Below are positions 43,640 through 50,415 of a stretch of 50,415 nt of DNA, piece after piece. Position numbers and translations under genes: made by a program. The notes under the pieces are model-generated. The model was not told where the DNA came from, searched no databases, and was given only the letters and a program-made list of their open reading frames with translations. Each line of letters starts with the position of its first letter. Within the stretch, counting starts at the first letter, position 1. Source of the DNA: Pleurocapsa sp. CCALA 161 (GTDB taxonomy: Bacteria > Cyanobacteriota > Cyanobacteriia > Cyanobacteriales > Xenococcaceae); NCBI RefSeq assembly GCF_003003995.1, contig NZ_PVWF01000028.1, positions 1-50,415 on the forward strand. The letters run 5' to 3'.

Positions 43640-44638
43640 CTAGGCTACTTTTGCCTGATTTAAGAGATTTTGTACTTCTGCGGTTTTCATTCGCGCTCCC
43701 AAGGTAGTAACTATTTGAGAAGATGCTAAAGACGCTAACTGCCCTGCCTCTGTATAACTCATGCCGTTAGTGATGCCGTAGAGAAAAGCACCTGCATACA
43801 TATCTCCTGCGCCCACAGTATCGATCGCTTTAACAGGAAACGGTTCGATTTTAATTAGCTGTTCACCATCAAAAACCACTGAACCCGATGCTCCGCGAGT
43901 AACCGCAAACCTTGTGGCTAAAGTTTTTAAATATTCAATTGCCTGGTCAAAATCTTGAGTTTCTGCAATCAATAAAGCTTCTCCTTCATTAGCAAACAGA
44001 AAATCTACTCCTGAACCAATAATTTCTAATAGTCCAGACTTAAAGAATTTGACCATATTTAAATCCGCCAGGGTAAACGCTACTTTGTTTCCCGCAGCTT
44101 GAGCAGTTTCTTTGGCTTTAATTGCTGCTTGTTTGCTGCTTTCACCACTGACTAAATAACCTTCAATATAAGTATATTCAGCATTCTTAATCGCCTCAGA
44201 GACTAGTTCTGCATCGCTAAATTCTCCAGAAATACCCAGAAAAGTATTCATCGTGCGATCGGCATCAGGAGTCACAAACACAAGACATTTCCCCGTCACT
44301 CCCGATTTTGCTACCTGGCTTTCTAGATTAGTGCTTACACCACAGTCAATTAAATCTTGAGTGTAAAACTTGCCTGGTTCATCATCTGCCACTTTGCAAG
44401 AATAAAACGCTTGACCGCCAAACTGAGCGATCGCAATCAAGGTATTAGCTGCCGAACCACCACAGGAGCGTTTTTGGTCATAGTTGGCTAAATTACTGAC
44501 AATTTTATCCTGACTTTCTTGGTCTAAGAGAGTCATGACACCCTTTTCAATTCCTAGATTTTGTAATACCTCTGGTGATACTTCAAATTCAATATCTAAT
44601 AAAGCATTACCCAAAGCGTATACATCATATTTCGCCAT
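43640..44638 (-). CDS. PfkB-family carbohydrate/adenosine kinase
   Basis: Kinase of 332 residues of the ribokinase/PfkB family. The first signature is CGGSAANTLIAIAQFGG (59-75), the second DTVGAGDMYAGAF with catalytic D279. The overall sequence is closest to the adenosine-kinase-like branch common in cyanobacteria. Phosphorylates a sugar or nucleoside; exact substrate not certain. Confidence 0.88.
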   Translation of the reverse strand: MAKYDVYALGNALLDIEFEVSPEVLQNLGIEKGVMTLLDQESQDKIVSNLANYDQKRSCGGSAANTLIAIAQFGGQAFYSCKVADDEPGKFYTQDLIDCGVSTNLESQVAKSGVTGKCLVFVTPDADRTMNTFLGISGEFSDAELVSEAIKNAEYTYIEGYLVSGESSKQAAIKAKETAQAAGNKVAFTLADLNMVKFFKSGLLEIIGSGVDFLFANEGEALLIAETQDFDQAIEYLKTLATRFAVTRGASGSVVFDGEQLIKIEPFPVKAIDTVGAGDMYAGAFLYGITNGMSYTEAGQLASLASSQIVTTLGARMKTAEVQNLLNQAKVA

Positions 44639-44875
44639 AAATTACCTCAAGTCACATAACACAATTAACTTTAAGCAAGATAGCACTATTAGCCTCTGAG
44701 TATCAGTAGCGATCGCAGTTATATTTGACTAGTTCTATTTTGATTTGCTCGCTTAAATTAGTTTTAAATTTTTGTGTGACACAACTGTATATCTAACATT
44801 TGATAGATTTAGGTTCATTATTTCTCAACAAATACACAATTTTATTTTACAATTTGTGAAATTCTAAAAATATTT

Positions 44876-45667
44876 ATGAACGAAAAAGAAATTAAAACTG
44901 CATTTGCAACAGATGGTTTTTTATTGTGCAAAGGACTTTTCTCTCAAGAGGAGATGCAAATTCTCCTGCAAGACATCAAGGATTCCCAGCGCAGATATGA
45001 GCAAGATGAATTAACCAAAGGTTCGATGGTCTTCAAAAGTAGTATTTTTTTTCATAGTCCAAAAATTCAACATTTCATCACTCAGCAGAAGATCATTGAT
45101 CTACTCAAAATTTTGATTGGACCTGACATCTGGGTACGTTGGGATCAGGCGGTTGCTAAAGGACCTAATTCAGATACTTTTCCTTGGCATCAAGATAACA
45201 ATTATAGCAAATTGAAAGATACTCACTATCAGTTTTGGGTGGCTTTGACCGAATCGAATGGCGATAATGGTGGTTTATTGTTGCAACCTGGTTCACATCT
45301 GCAAAGTCAACCTTATCGATATGAAGGATATGAAGTTGTTTATGACGGAATACCGCAAAACCCTATTTTAATTACCGCCGAACCTGGAGATGTAGTGATT
45401 TTTTCTTCGTTTACGCTTCATAGTACGACTCCCAATATTACTCAGGATACTAGATGGGCATATGTGATCGAATATATGTCTCTCGATCATTACGATCCTT
45501 ATATTGAGCCTCCTTATTTTGTCGCTGCTCGAAATGGTAAATCTAGCCCTGAATTTGTCCGTTCCTATCGTGGCAGTAATAATCCAATGTCTCGCTTAAA
45601 ATATTATATTCCTTACCTCAAACGATCTCAAAAAATACTTAACAAGTTAGCAAATTATAAGAATTAA
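44876..45667 (+). CDS. Phytanoyl-CoA dioxygenase (PhyH) family protein
   Basis: Iron(II)/2-oxoglutarate dioxygenase of 263 residues. The metal triad is H105 and D107 (WHQDNNY) with H182 (LHSTTPN), and R193 would bind 2-oxoglutarate. PhyH members hydroxylate lipids, amino acids or secondary-metabolite precursors. It lies upstream of the sugar aminotransferase, so it might modify a surface-glycan or natural-product intermediate; inference. Confidence 0.85.
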   Translation: MNEKEIKTAFATDGFLLCKGLFSQEEMQILLQDIKDSQRRYEQDELTKGSMVFKSSIFFHSPKIQHFITQQKIIDLLKILIGPDIWVRWDQAVAKGPNSDTFPWHQDNNYSKLKDTHYQFWVALTESNGDNGGLLLQPGSHLQSQPYRYEGYEVVYDGIPQNPILITAEPGDVVIFSSFTLHSTTPNITQDTRWAYVIEYMSLDHYDPYIEPPYFVAARNGKSSPEFVRSYRGSNNPMSRLKYYIPYLKRSQKILNKLANYKN

Positions 45668-45841
45668 TTTTGTATTATAAAATATAAGCTAAATGCAATA
45701 ATCAGTAATCAAGTATTTTTCTGACAATGCATTATATTCAATTTTTATTTGTATTACTGAATACTATTGGTTAGTGTTATCAATCAAAATCTCAATTTAT
45801 TTCAGCTACAAATTATTCTTTAAAATATTATCAAAACTGTT

Positions 45842-47026
45842 ATGCAAACTATTTCTCAGGGTAAATCTCCAATTCGTTCTCAAGAAGATTTTTTGGTATT
45901 TGGCTCTCCCTGTATTGAAATAGCAGAAATCAAAGAAGTTGTTGCCAGTATGACATCTGGTTGGTTAGGTACAGGGCCAAAAGTAGCAAGGTTTGAACAA
46001 GACTTTAGCAATTACAAAAAAGCGGATTATGCGGTTGCGGTCAATTCTTGTACAGCAGCCATACATTTAAGTATATTGGCTGCTGGAATAAAACCTGGTG
46101 ACGAGGTTATTACTACGCCTCTAACTTTTTGTGCCACTATCAACGCCATTCTTCATGCTGGTGGCAAGCCTGTATTAGCAGATATAGATCCAGTTACGAT
46201 GAATATTAATCCTGAGCAAATTGCATCGAAGATAACCGACAAAACTAAAGTGATATTGCCTGTTCATTTTGCTGGTCGTCCTTGTGATATGGATAGGATT
46301 TGTGCCTTAGTTGCAGACCACGATCTAAAATTGATTGAAGATTGCGCCCATGCTATTGAGACAGAATATAAAGGTCGCCAAGCTGGAACATTTGGTGATT
46401 TTGGCTCTTTTAGTTTTTATGTGACCAAAAACATTACCACAGGGGAAGGGGGAATGATCCTCACTAGCCAAAAATCGGCGGCGGCTCGGATTAAAACATT
46501 AGCATTGCATGGCATGAGTAAAGATGCATGGAAGCGTTTTGGTGATGATGGCTATAAACACTATTATGTGGAAGAGTGTGGCTACAAATATAATATGATG
46601 GATTTACAAGCTGCGATCGGAATTCATCAGCTAGCTAAGGTCAAGCAATATTGGCTGAAAAGAGAAGCAATTTGGCAAAGATATATTGAAGCTTTGAGCG
46701 ATTTGCCGATAAGTTTACCAGCAAGTCCAGAAGAAAATACCCAGCATGGTTATCACTTATTCACTATTCTTGTTGATGAAGCAAAAACAGGAATTAGTCG
46801 AGACAATTTTTTGAATGCAATGACAGCAGAAAATATTGGTTTGGGAGTACATTACTTAAGCATTCCTGAACATCCTTATTATCAAAAAACTTTTGGTTGG
46901 AAACCAGAAGACTATCCTCATGCCATGCGTATAGGAAGGCAAACAGTGAGCTTACCATTGTCACCCAAGTTGACCGATAAAGATGTTGAAGATGTTATCT
47001 TGGCGGTAAAACAAATATTAGGGTAA
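45842..47026 (+). CDS. DegT/DnrJ/EryC1 family sugar aminotransferase
   Basis: PLP-dependent enzyme of 394 residues that aminates a keto sugar, usually NDP-linked. K196 in FYVTKNITTGEGG forms the Schiff base; the NSCTAAIHLSILAAGI and LIEDCAHAIETEYKG blocks are family marks. It fits with surface polysaccharide or glycolipid synthesis together with the flippase and glycosyltransferase nearby. Confidence 0.9.
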   Translation: MQTISQGKSPIRSQEDFLVFGSPCIEIAEIKEVVASMTSGWLGTGPKVARFEQDFSNYKKADYAVAVNSCTAAIHLSILAAGIKPGDEVITTPLTFCATINAILHAGGKPVLADIDPVTMNINPEQIASKITDKTKVILPVHFAGRPCDMDRICALVADHDLKLIEDCAHAIETEYKGRQAGTFGDFGSFSFYVTKNITTGEGGMILTSQKSAAARIKTLALHGMSKDAWKRFGDDGYKHYYVEECGYKYNMMDLQAAIGIHQLAKVKQYWLKREAIWQRYIEALSDLPISLPASPEENTQHGYHLFTILVDEAKTGISRDNFLNAMTAENIGLGVHYLSIPEHPYYQKTFGWKPEDYPHAMRIGRQTVSLPLSPKLTDKDVEDVILAVKQILG

Positions 47027-47294
47027 ACAAGACATTTATAAAACTAGCTATTAATGTTTAATATAAGCTAATTCAAACATGAAGTAATAAACTGTGACAA
47101 GATTAGTTTGACAAAAATGAGTAGTGGTAACAAAACTATACTGGCTTTAGAATGACTTTTGGAAGCAATTTTTGTTGAAAAATTGTTATTGTTGACGATT
47201 TTAAATTATATTGCAGTAAAATTTATTAACTATACATTAAGCTCATTTTAATATATTCTTAGTTTAGTCGTAATTTTTTTATTATTTAGCTTTG

Positions 47295-47984
47295 ATGAAG
47301 CAGTTAATTTCATCGGTTTTTGATTCATTTAGTAAACAAATACATGGCTTAGGAAAAGTATACGTACCTATCTGCTCAATAATTTTTTCAGTATGGTTAA
47401 TCGAAAAATTTAGTAGAATTTCCGTGTATGAATTAGTCGCCGATTCTAATGAAATAGGTCGTATAGCGCCATACGCAGGAGCAGTTTCTAATTTTGGTCT
47501 ATTACTTCTATGTTGTGCTGCTAGCATTTGTTTTTTTAGCAGTTACTTAATTGATGCTAATAACAAGCATGATGAAAAATGGAAATTGTTCTTTAAATGC
47601 TCAGGATATTTTGTTCTTCTTTTATTAATTGATGATACATTTCAGCTTCACGAAAACTTCTCTACTTTGTTATTTGGCGCAGATGCCAATATAAGTGTAA
47701 CCGATCATAAGCTACAAAATATTTTAGAGGCAACTGTATTTACCCTTTATGTATCACTATTTTTTTTCTATGGGTTTTATTTTAGAAAATTAATATATCG
47801 TACAGAAATTTTGGTGCTTATACTAGCTTTGGTTTTCTTTTTTATGTCTCTAGTTGTTGATGTTTTGCCTGAAAATATGAAGGGGCATTATATTTTAGAA
47901 GAAGGATTTAAGTTATTAGGCATTGCCAGTTTGATGACCTATTACGTAAAAGCATGTTATCAAAAAGCTAAAAAATTATTGTAG
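47295..47984 (+). CDS. Unknown multi-pass membrane protein with acidic/His motif
   Basis: Protein of 229 residues with six or so membrane segments; I do not recognise the family. Notable are polar residues within or next to helices: LLIDDTFQLHE, a later VVDVLPE, and ILEEGFKLLG. The pattern of D-D, H-E, D and E-E suggests metal binding and possibly a membrane hydrolase, as in ceramidase-like (CREST) enzymes; that is a hypothesis. The ATG at 47295 is used rather than the TTG at 47292. No ribosome-binding site is seen. It lies between the aminotransferase and the flippase. Confidence 0.6.
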   Translation: MKQLISSVFDSFSKQIHGLGKVYVPICSIIFSVWLIEKFSRISVYELVADSNEIGRIAPYAGAVSNFGLLLLCCAASICFFSSYLIDANNKHDEKWKLFFKCSGYFVLLLLIDDTFQLHENFSTLLFGADANISVTDHKLQNILEATVFTLYVSLFFFYGFYFRKLIYRTEILVLILALVFFFMSLVVDVLPENMKGHYILEEGFKLLGIASLMTYYVKACYQKAKKLL

Positions 47985-48134
47985 TGTAATAATATTATGC
48001 TTATGCTAAATTTTGTTCTGTGTTTAGTTTTCAGGCGATCGCTATAAATAAAATCAATAAAATAGTTAATCTGAGGAGAGAGAAGGCAAATATACAAAGT
48101 TAATCTAGTAGATAATTTTATTATTAATTAATAT

Positions 48135-49388
48135 TTAAATTTTTTTAGCAAATATCATTTGGCTAGAATAAATACTAAAAGTCAAAGAAAATAAAAGATT
48201 AATTGCCAGCACGGTAATTGCAACGGCTAATATTCCTTGTTGCACAGAAATAAAAATTGCCAGAGCAAAAATAATTGTATAAATTAAGTCAAAATAAAGA
48301 GAGATGTGAGTTTGATCGATAGAATTTAATAATAAAGAAGCTGCATGTTTAAAAGTCATGGGTACAACAGAAAGGCAAATTAGAATTAAAATGGGAATGG
48401 CTTTAACCCATTTTTCACCAAAGATGATTGGTACATAAAATGGCGATAAAGCTGATTGAAGAATAACAATTGGAATTACGGTTAAGGAAATAGTTTTTAA
48501 GCTTTTAAAATAACGTTTCTTCAAGTCTTGGCGATCGCCTCTTGCACCACAAAGATGAGGAAATAAAGCTGACATCAAAGAATTAACTATATTATTTGTA
48601 ATTCCCGAACCAGCATTAAAAGCAAAATAGTATAATCCTAGTTGTTCTACTCCCAGAAATTTACCGACTATTAAATAGTCTAAATTGAGGCGTAATTTGG
48701 TTAATAATTCAACTCCAATTAAATTTTTACCATAATTAACTATCATTTGCCAATCTTCTAAACTAAACGATTTTGGTGGTCGCCACGTATGATTTCTCCA
48801 GCTAAAAATAAACCAAACTGGAACTGTTATTAACATTGGTATGACAATAGCCCAAATTCCCATACCCACAAGTGCAAAAATAACAGTAAAAATATTACTA
48901 ACAATTGACTGAGATGCTGTACACATAGCAATTATTTTCAACCTATTTTCTCGCTCAATTAAGGCACAGTGAGTTAGAAAAAAAGGATAAATTAAATACA
49001 TCAAGGATATAGCACAAATAGGTAAAATTAGCTTATTGTTATCATAAAATTGAGCGATCGGCCAAGCTGCCAGGCATTGAACCAAGAAAAGAGCAATACA
49101 TACTATCCAATTAAGCCAGTAAGAAGTACTGGCAATAGTGGCAACCTGTTCTTCTTCTGCTTGTATAACTTTAGCTCCAATACCACCTTTGAAGATAAAT
49201 ACAGTTACTAAATCAAAAATAGTATAAATTACAGCCATTAATCCATAGTCTTGCGGACTAAATACACGAGCTAAAGTAACTGTTGTACCTAATCTAAAAA
49301 CTCGATTGACTAGTTCTGATGCACCTAACCAACCAACATTGCGTAAAAATTGATTCGATAACGAGTTTTTTAGCTTGTTAATTAGCAT
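48135..49388 (-). CDS. Oligosaccharide/polysaccharide flippase (Wzx/MOP)
   Basis: Membrane protein of 417 residues of the MOP superfamily with 12 or so helices and the start FLRNVGWLGASELVNRVFRL, typical of WzxC-like lipid-linked sugar flippases. It moves lipid-linked glycan across the inner membrane. Its ATG overlaps the stop of the upstream glycosyltransferase gene by one base (TAATG), so they are coupled. Confidence 0.88.
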   Translation of the reverse strand: MLINKLKNSLSNQFLRNVGWLGASELVNRVFRLGTTVTLARVFSPQDYGLMAVIYTIFDLVTVFIFKGGIGAKVIQAEEEQVATIASTSYWLNWIVCIALFLVQCLAAWPIAQFYDNNKLILPICAISLMYLIYPFFLTHCALIERENRLKIIAMCTASQSIVSNIFTVIFALVGMGIWAIVIPMLITVPVWFIFSWRNHTWRPPKSFSLEDWQMIVNYGKNLIGVELLTKLRLNLDYLIVGKFLGVEQLGLYYFAFNAGSGITNNIVNSLMSALFPHLCGARGDRQDLKKRYFKSLKTISLTVIPIVILQSALSPFYVPIIFGEKWVKAIPILILICLSVVPMTFKHAASLLLNSIDQTHISLYFDLIYTIIFALAIFISVQQGILAVAITVLAINLLFSLTFSIYSSQMIFAKKI

Positions 49389-50305
49389 TAGTAATTTTTA
49401 ATTGATAATAATCTTTTCCAGCAAAATTTAACCAATGTTCTTTGAATATTTTTATTAAATAAACTTGGCGGGTAAAAGCGAATTGATATCCATAAATTTC
49501 GTCCAACTTGATTTATACTTTTGACATCTTTGCTTCGTTTTAAATATAATTCAGCAAAATAAAAATACAAATTACTCAAGTTTTTATTACGAGAAGATTT
49601 TAATTCTGCTGGTGCAATATAATACGCTTTTTCTAATACCGCACAGTTTTCTTGCATTAGAACTTCAATATTAGAAGACATACTGTTTGAACGTTGACGA
49701 TACAAAATTTGGTATTGAGGCACGACCACAAAAGAGCATTTAAAGGCTAATTTAAGATAAAAGTCCCAATCTGAGGCTACGGGAAAGTCGGTAGGAAAGC
49801 CACAAATTGATTCTATTGCTTCTCGGCGAACTAAAATATTTGAGCCATTTGACAAAAAATTCGTTTGCAATAGCTTTCCATAAACATTTCCCTCCCAAAT
49901 AGGACGAGTGCCTAAAAACAAAATTTTGCCTTGCTCGTCTATAGGGTTAGTCCAACTATAGGCAACTCCTGCTTGAGGATGATCTTTTAAAGCTTTTAGC
50001 TGCAATTCTAACTTATCTGGAGTCCAAAGATCGTCGGCATCTAATAGAGATATAAACTCTCCTTGAGCCAGCTCAATTCCTCTATTACGAGCAACTGCGA
50101 CTCCTGCGTTTTCGTAGCAGAAAATTTTTAGACGAGGTTCTAATTTGACAAGACTTTTAACCAATTCGATAGTACCATCTTGAGAACCGTCATCAATGAC
50201 AATTATCTCAAAATCACTAAAAGTTTGCTTTTGTACCGATTCAATTGTTTCTTGAATAGTAGTTTCGGAATTATATGTAGGGATAACGACAGAAATTGTA
50301 GGCAT
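49388..50305 (-). CDS. Family 2 glycosyltransferase
   Basis: Glycosyltransferase of 305 residues with the GT-A fold. It begins ISVVIPTYNSE, has the IDDGSQDGT loop, the LDADDLW metal-binding motif and a VASDWDFYLKL acceptor-side motif. It adds a sugar to a growing lipid-linked glycan; donor and acceptor unknown. It is translationally coupled to the flippase gene downstream. An intergenic end of about 110 bases follows to the window edge. Confidence 0.92.
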   Translation of the reverse strand: MPTISVVIPTYNSETTIQETIESVQKQTFSDFEIIVIDDGSQDGTIELVKSLVKLEPRLKIFCYENAGVAVARNRGIELAQGEFISLLDADDLWTPDKLELQLKALKDHPQAGVAYSWTNPIDEQGKILFLGTRPIWEGNVYGKLLQTNFLSNGSNILVRREAIESICGFPTDFPVASDWDFYLKLAFKCSFVVVPQYQILYRQRSNSMSSNIEVLMQENCAVLEKAYYIAPAELKSSRNKNLSNLYFYFAELYLKRSKDVKSINQVGRNLWISIRFYPPSLFNKNIQRTLVKFCWKRLLSIKNY

Positions 50306-50415
50306 AATTTAATTGAAAATTGTCAAAGGAATGCTTGGGTCAATTACTGCACCGACAAGCGGATGCAGCTTGTAACTACACCAAATGATGCGTTACGTTC
50401 GGACGATTGACAAGA

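Noticed and set aside
50344-50415. Partial gene entering from the right edge on the minus strand
   Set aside because: The open frame is only 23 codons to the edge, with no recognised motif; it cannot be told from chance.
1-50415. tRNA, rRNA or intact insertion sequence
   Set aside because: No cloverleaf with a T-loop outside coding regions, no rRNA-like stretch and no transposase gene with terminal repeats was found by eye; a covariance-model scan would be the decisive check.

Overview
The window looks like chromosomal DNA of a cyanobacterium. HIP1 octamers (GCGATCGC) recur in most genes and gaps. There is a cyanobacterial-type ndhA-ndhI-ndhG-ndhE block, a DUF1350 gene, an apocarotenoid-type carotenoid oxygenase and a CHAT-domain protein, all typical of the phylum. 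The DNA is moderately AT-rich with short GC-rich foldback repeats in several gaps. I cannot name a species. No tRNA, rRNA, intact insertion sequence or CRISPR array was seen.

Layout. (1) 0.4-1.9 kb: XPB-like helicase. (2) 1.9-7.3 kb: a LysR regulator divergent from a tightly packed operon of small oxidoreductases and alpha/beta-barrel proteins (two SnoaL-like, two F420-reductase-like, one muconolactone-isomerase-like, one quinone-oxidoreductase-like, one YdcZ-type transporter); a gene relic lies between regulator and operon. (3) 7.4-12 kb: rhomboid protease, membrane GTPase with DUF697, pyruvate dehydrogenase E1 alpha, sulfurtransferase. (4) 12-16.7 kb: RND efflux permease and its lipoprotein adaptor. 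(5) 16.8-21.5 kb: a complete pqqA-B-C-D-E set led by a PQQ-dependent aldose dehydrogenase lipoprotein, all on the minus strand. (6) 21.7-24.4 kb: an OmpR-type response regulator, then a type II NADH dehydrogenase and a DoxX protein. (7) 24.5-27.9 kb: a secreted protein of unknown function and the ndh block. (8) 28-32 kb: carotenoid oxygenase, YefM/YoeB toxin-antitoxin pair, L-2-hydroxyglutarate oxidase. (9) 32-36.6 kb: nucleotide-sugar cluster (rfbF, epimerase, two C-methyltransferase-like proteins). (10) 36.9-44.6 kb: conserved single genes (DUF1350, PD-(D/E)XK nuclease, PHP, AEC transporter, MATE, CHAT, PfkB kinase). (11) 44.9-50.3 kb: surface-polysaccharide type genes (phytanoyl-CoA dioxygenase family, DegT aminotransferase, unknown membrane protein, flippase, GT2).

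The most interesting part is 16.8-24.4 kb. PQQ cofactor synthesis sits with an enzyme that would use the cofactor, next to a response regulator and a quinone-reducing NADH dehydrogenase. The predicted PqqA precursor is about 62 residues, with the usual cross-link core at its C-terminus. Two nearly identical, oppositely oriented 11-bp direct-repeat boxes flank the response regulator gene: one lies in the divergent promoter shared with the dehydrogenase/pqq genes, the other in front of the NADH dehydrogenase gene. This suggests one small regulon for periplasmic sugar oxidation and electron entry to the quinone pool; that is inference from sequence only.
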